DNA from: Limonium bicolor
Taxonomy: Eukaryota; Streptophyta; Magnoliopsida; Caryophyllales; Plumbaginaceae
NCBI GenBank assembly: GCA_023374045.1
Contig: CM041781.1
Location: 139,802,982 to 139,866,981, forward strand
DNA: 64,000 nucleotides
Reading direction: 5' to 3'
Both the position numbers and the translations under genes were made by a program. Each line of letters begins with the position of its first letter. The stretch's first letter is position 1. The notes below the pieces were generated by a model. It saw nothing but the letters and a program-made list of their open reading frames with translations. It did no database searches and was not told where the DNA came from. Positions 60,150 to 64,000 of this stretch are shown piece after piece.

Positions 60150-63100
60150 TATTTCTGCCTGTCTTCTCATACTTATACTCAGTGTCATTGTCTAACTACT
60201 TCCTCATAACGGTCGCTTGTTGCGCACCGTATTCTTACTCATTATACTACATCGTTTTTACTGTCTCTGTTACTGTGATAGTTTACCTTTACCCATTGCC
60301 ATTGTCGTTGGCACCATTTCCTTCTGTGTGAATACACTAAGGGTTTCCAATGTTCGTGTGTGTGACGGTTGCCGTAGCATACCGCAATATTGCTATCTTT
60401 CCAATGTGGAGATGTTTTATTGTAATATAAGTTTTATGTGTACTGTGTTAGTCTATGTATATGTACTGCCGCTATTTATGCGATGGTTGACCATTCGCTT
60501 GGTTGTAAATGGAGTATACTCACTCCTTTAAGTCGTAATGGTTTGGAATGTCTTTTCCTTGTTCCATCGCCTCTTGGCAATATTTACATGCGCAAGCCTT
60601 GTTGCTATTGTAGATGGAAGCCTCCTTCTAAAGGTTCACATCATTGCCACTTGGTGGTCTTTGGTTAATGAGGGGTATCTTCCTCAAGTTTCCCGTTGTG
60701 TCCAAGTGTGGACTAGGCCAATGTTGGCATTATTGCGATTCCTATGCCTCTGCGTTATCATTTCTATAGAAGGCGTGAAGGGTGATTAAAAGCTTGTCAA
60801 TGTATACAAGACTGATGCTCTAGTGACAGTGACACTGAGATGGCCATTACTCCAAGCCACTCTTTATGTTGTTCAGTTTGAATTGGTGGTCCAGTTGTTG
60901 ATTTCTTTGTCGTAGGAGACAATATCTCTTGCAGGTCTAGTTATCAAATGGTGTGATTTTTGCAACCGTTAGAGTTTACATACATAGTTGGTTCATGGCT
61001 TCTATGCCTTATTGCTGCAGGCCATGCTTTCGCAAGCTGCTTATATATGTTTTCACTTCTTGTATACCCCGTAGGTTGGAGGTATTACTGGGCTCCATGG
61101 CAAGTCGTGCCATCACGCTTCCGTTCATATGAGACCCTTTAGGCAATCTGTTGCTAATTAGTGCCTTTGTGTAATTCGGGGTATTTCCCGTCATGCGAAA
61201 TCCCTTCGGTGTCCTAACCGAATGTTCGTTTTAGCTCCCGTGTTGTTATCATGTCGCTGTTGTTCAACTGTTGTCAATCCAGACACCCTTCAAGGATTGC
61301 TCCTGGGTGTGGTTAGTTACGCCGTTACTTCCGGCTAATGTTTATGATAAGTTATCACTATACTGCCTTGTGGTATTGTATTTGAGTTATCTCTCTTTGG
61401 GTTAGAACGTCTCCCGTTCTTGGGTAGACTGTTTATACTTCCTCCTAGTATTCTTATCAAGGTTTAATATCCTCTTCGATGATGGATTATGCTTCGTGGT
61501 AGTCTTTACCTTTGTTTTGGGAATTCTGTCCCGTTTGTTGAACATGGTGGTGTTCACGTTAGGCATTCGCCTTACTGTGTTTAGGTTGGGTATACTTTCC
61601 AGCTATCATGTATTTGTCGAAGTTTTTTGAGACATATCCAATGTCTATATTTACTAGTCTGTGCTCTTTGCACTTCCTAGTTCTTATTCTTTATCTCAGA
61701 TGGATTCTCTGAGTTCTTTATACTTACTTATCAGTTGAGTTCCTTCTCCTCAATCGTCTGTGGTGTCCAGCTGTTCTGCTTGAACTTACTCATGGTCCGT
61801 AGAACGGAGTTGACTACTTTCCGTGTTTCGTGCACTACATGTATACATACGTGGGGCATCTTATTGATACGTTACCACTTACCAAACTATCTGTCAGGTC
61901 CACAAGCTCCTTCGGAGTGCGGTCGTCCCACTTCCCGTATTAGGGTACACTCGTAATGCTCGTCACACGCCTAGGTGAAGTATTCTATTGTCAACTCCTC
62001 ATGTATCATTCTATGATACTCACCGTAACTCTGTTGGTTTGGTTTTAAAATTCAAGGTTTAAAAGAAGGTTGTGGTTTGGAAGAAAATCTTGGTTTTGAA
62101 AAATAACGGTTCAGTGTTAAAAAAAAAGGTGTTTCATGGCATAGCCATGTTTAAAGTTTTCACTAAGTCCAGCTTCTTGCTGTTTGGTATGTCCTTGATA
62201 CAATGGTCAGGCCGTTAGACCTTTCCAGGGTTTCATTCATCCAGTTTTCAGGACTTGTGATCCTGTGGTGTGTTAGAGTTCCTTTACGTATTCCTGCTCT
62301 TACTGCACTTGCCGTGGCAAGTGTGTGGTACTGTTGGTTTTTGGGTAATCCTATACCGGTCTTGGTATGGTTTCCACTTGTATTCATTGGTCTTGACATG
62401 ATTGTCTTTAACCGGGGTACCTCTCCAATCCTTGGAGATCCCCATTTATTCGTCTTATGTTTTTCCTTGTTGCTCGTTCCCACTAGCGTACCATGGTTAT
62501 TGAGCCTTAGCTTGTTTAGGCACTACTCTGGTAGTCCTGTCGGATTGTATCCCGTGAATGTCCTTGTAACTGCCTGAGCTATGTTGGCCAGGTATTATAA
62601 CCCTTTTGGGCGTTACAAGTTTGAAATTAGTCACTACCGACTATGTCCTTAGTCAGCTAGCATACCGTTCATGGTATTAGTTAGATATTACTGTCCCGTA
62701 GAATGGTGTCTCGGGTTTTGTTACAGTTCCTTTTTCCGCTTTACTGCACGCTTAGTGCTTCTTTTCCTGTTGATGGTTGACTAGCTAGGTTCTCGCGACT
62801 AGTAAGCACGTCGCCCCATGATGTTGTAAGTTGTAGCCTCCTTATGGTTGGAGTTCTCATTCTACCGCCATTAAGTGCGGGTATTGTTATTCAACCGGGA
62901 TCCATCTCCGGGACTTCCAGTTCTTGGTATCTACTACATGTCGGCACTTGCCTACTGTATGATTATTTCATAACTGCCAGATCGGGTTTCCCCGAGTATG
63001 AGAGGACTTTCCTTCTCTCTGGCGTTCTTTCCCAAGTTATACAGTGGGTTTGTGGAGGGCGGGTTTGGTATTGTAGGTATCCGGTACTCACCAGGAGTTC

Positions 63101-63224
63101 CTAACTAGCATCTCTCTAATGCTAACACTCAACCCTTAGCCCTAAGCTACTAATTCCTAACTCGGTATATCCTAACTCGGTATTTCCAGTCATCAGAGCG
63201 ATACTTCGCTCCGATACCACTTTT
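60150..63224 (-). mobile_element. LARD-D internal domain, 5' (primer-side) part
   Basis: Similar to the primer-side 3 kb of the LARD-B and LARD-C internal domains, for example CGGTCGCTTGTTGCGCACCGT (about 60208), TTGAAAGGGT-side blocks near 61290 and GGAGTTGACTACTTTCCGTGTTTCG (61807). The PPT-side part is missing: the similarity stops near 60150 at the oppositely oriented LTR fragment. No retroviral coding motif; the plus-strand frames of 60-124 codons are antisense. Confidence 0.7.
63192..63219 (-). promoter_or_regulatory. Primer binding site within a stem-loop, LARD-D
   Basis: Minus strand TGGTATCGGAGC (63219-63208), one change from the initiator Met-tRNA match. The stem arms ATCAGAGCGA and TCGCTCCGAT differ from the LARD-B stem at one base, which becomes a G-U wobble in the element RNA. 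Confidence 0.7.
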
Positions 63225-64000
63225 TGTAACACCCCTACCACTAATACTGTCATTACCGTCCAATCTCCTTATACAATCCAGACTCACAGCGATACTTACA
63301 TACTCAACGGTGGGTGATACAATGCCGTTAGCCACCCACGTGACTAACAAGGCTACTACTACTATTGCATACAGCATCGGTCTGATGGACCGGATTATCC
63401 GAGTACTACACACTTACAATACATACTCCAATTACCAAATCAAATACTAGAACTTCCCATTCATTACAATGCTCAATAAGATCAACACAATATAATACAC
63501 CGAGTTTACTATGATCCTTATACAAATACAACACCTCTTTCAATTTCATAAATACTCATTAAGAGTCTAACCACTACCCATTCCTCACAAACTACTTACT
63601 TTCTAAGTACAGGGTGTGCCACTTGGTACGCTTCTACATTGTACTTCTAACTATCCAAGTGTACCCACCGGTCACTTACCTTGACCATATCCGCTTCGGG
63701 TACCTGCACACTAAAAACGTTCCCCCTAGGGGGTCAGCTTACGCTGAATATGACTTCCGCATACCCCGTACTAGCGATGGTACGCCGACCACTTGGTCGA
63801 ATACATGCAATTCATTTTATTCAAACATACATGCTTACATGCTCTTATACACAATACTACAATACTTTACGCAAGGAATACATTTACACACTTCATTAGA
63901 TACAAGGAATACAATACAAGCCATCCAATACATACTTACCTTCTTCCGAAATACACATACGCAATACATACACCATACATACTCAATACACCGTACTTGT
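63225..64000 (-). repeat. LARD-D 5' LTR, truncated by the window end
   Basis: Begins TGTAACACCCC right after the primer region. Terminal hairpin at 63327-63348 (GTTAGCCAC/GTGACTAAC, one G-U wobble in element RNA). Related to, but diverged from, the LARD-B and LARD-C LTRs. A further 72-codon frame at 63681-63899 is not supported as a gene. Confidence 0.75.

Noticed and set aside
62203..62577. 124-codon plus-strand frame in LARD-D
   Set aside because: Antisense to the element, hydrophobic by composition, without a family pattern or a counterpart kept in the other LARDs.

Overview
The window is plant nuclear DNA, almost certainly from a flowering plant with a large, repeat-rich genome. The signs are a chromodomain-bearing Ty3/gypsy element, long non-coding LTR elements (LARDs: LTRs of about 4-4.6 kb with no gag or pol), a CACTA DNA transposon and initiator-Met-tRNA primer sites. 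I see no ordinary host gene. The sequence alone does not identify the species.

Layout. 1-8837: 3' part of a plus-strand LARD (LARD-A), inserted at 8837/8838 into the second gene of a CACTA transposon. 8838-12206 and 56062-57508: the two visible pieces of that CACTA element (minus strand). They hold a broken Transposase_24 gene, a DUF4216 fragment of the TNP2 transposase, the subterminal repeats and the terminal inverted repeat. 12207-56061: a minus-strand Tekay/Del-like chromovirus, flanked by the 5-bp duplication CTAAC, that split the CACTA element. It was in turn hit by two minus-strand LARDs: LARD-B at 22769-36739 (duplication GGTAT) and LARD-C at 39191-52100 (duplication ACTAG). 57509-64000: divergent LTR fragments, an unassigned stretch and the 5' part of another minus-strand LARD (LARD-D) whose LTR runs off the window.

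The main find is the chromovirus. Its order in coding direction is LTR (56061-37953, broken by LARD-C), primer site, gag, zinc knuckles, an AlkB-type 2-oxoglutarate/Fe(II) dioxygenase, protease-RT-RNase H-integrase-chromodomain, PPT, LTR (17409-12207). The dioxygenase keeps the HxD...H iron ligands and the R-x5-R end that binds 2-oxoglutarate, and it ends like the plant ALKBH1-like family. gag is not one open frame. Two short introns (77 and about 72 nt) with GT-AG ends join three gag segments in perfect frame, and LARD-B sits inside the second. A third strong donor (22537) is in phase with acceptors in front of both AlkB (22200) and pol (21367). This suggests that splicing could choose between Gag-AlkB and Gag-Pol. 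The protease-to-chromodomain frame is uninterrupted and the two LTRs look almost identical, so the insertion is young.

The chromovirus and the LARDs share cis-acting architecture. Shared parts are a stem-loop covering the primer site, a PPT followed by a hairpin, a second internal copy of that PPT-hairpin module, a hairpin near the LTR end, and a block of about 110 bp between pol and the PPT. Several stems carry paired or wobble-preserving changes. This suggests that an AlkB-carrying chromovirus of this kind may mobilise the LARDs.
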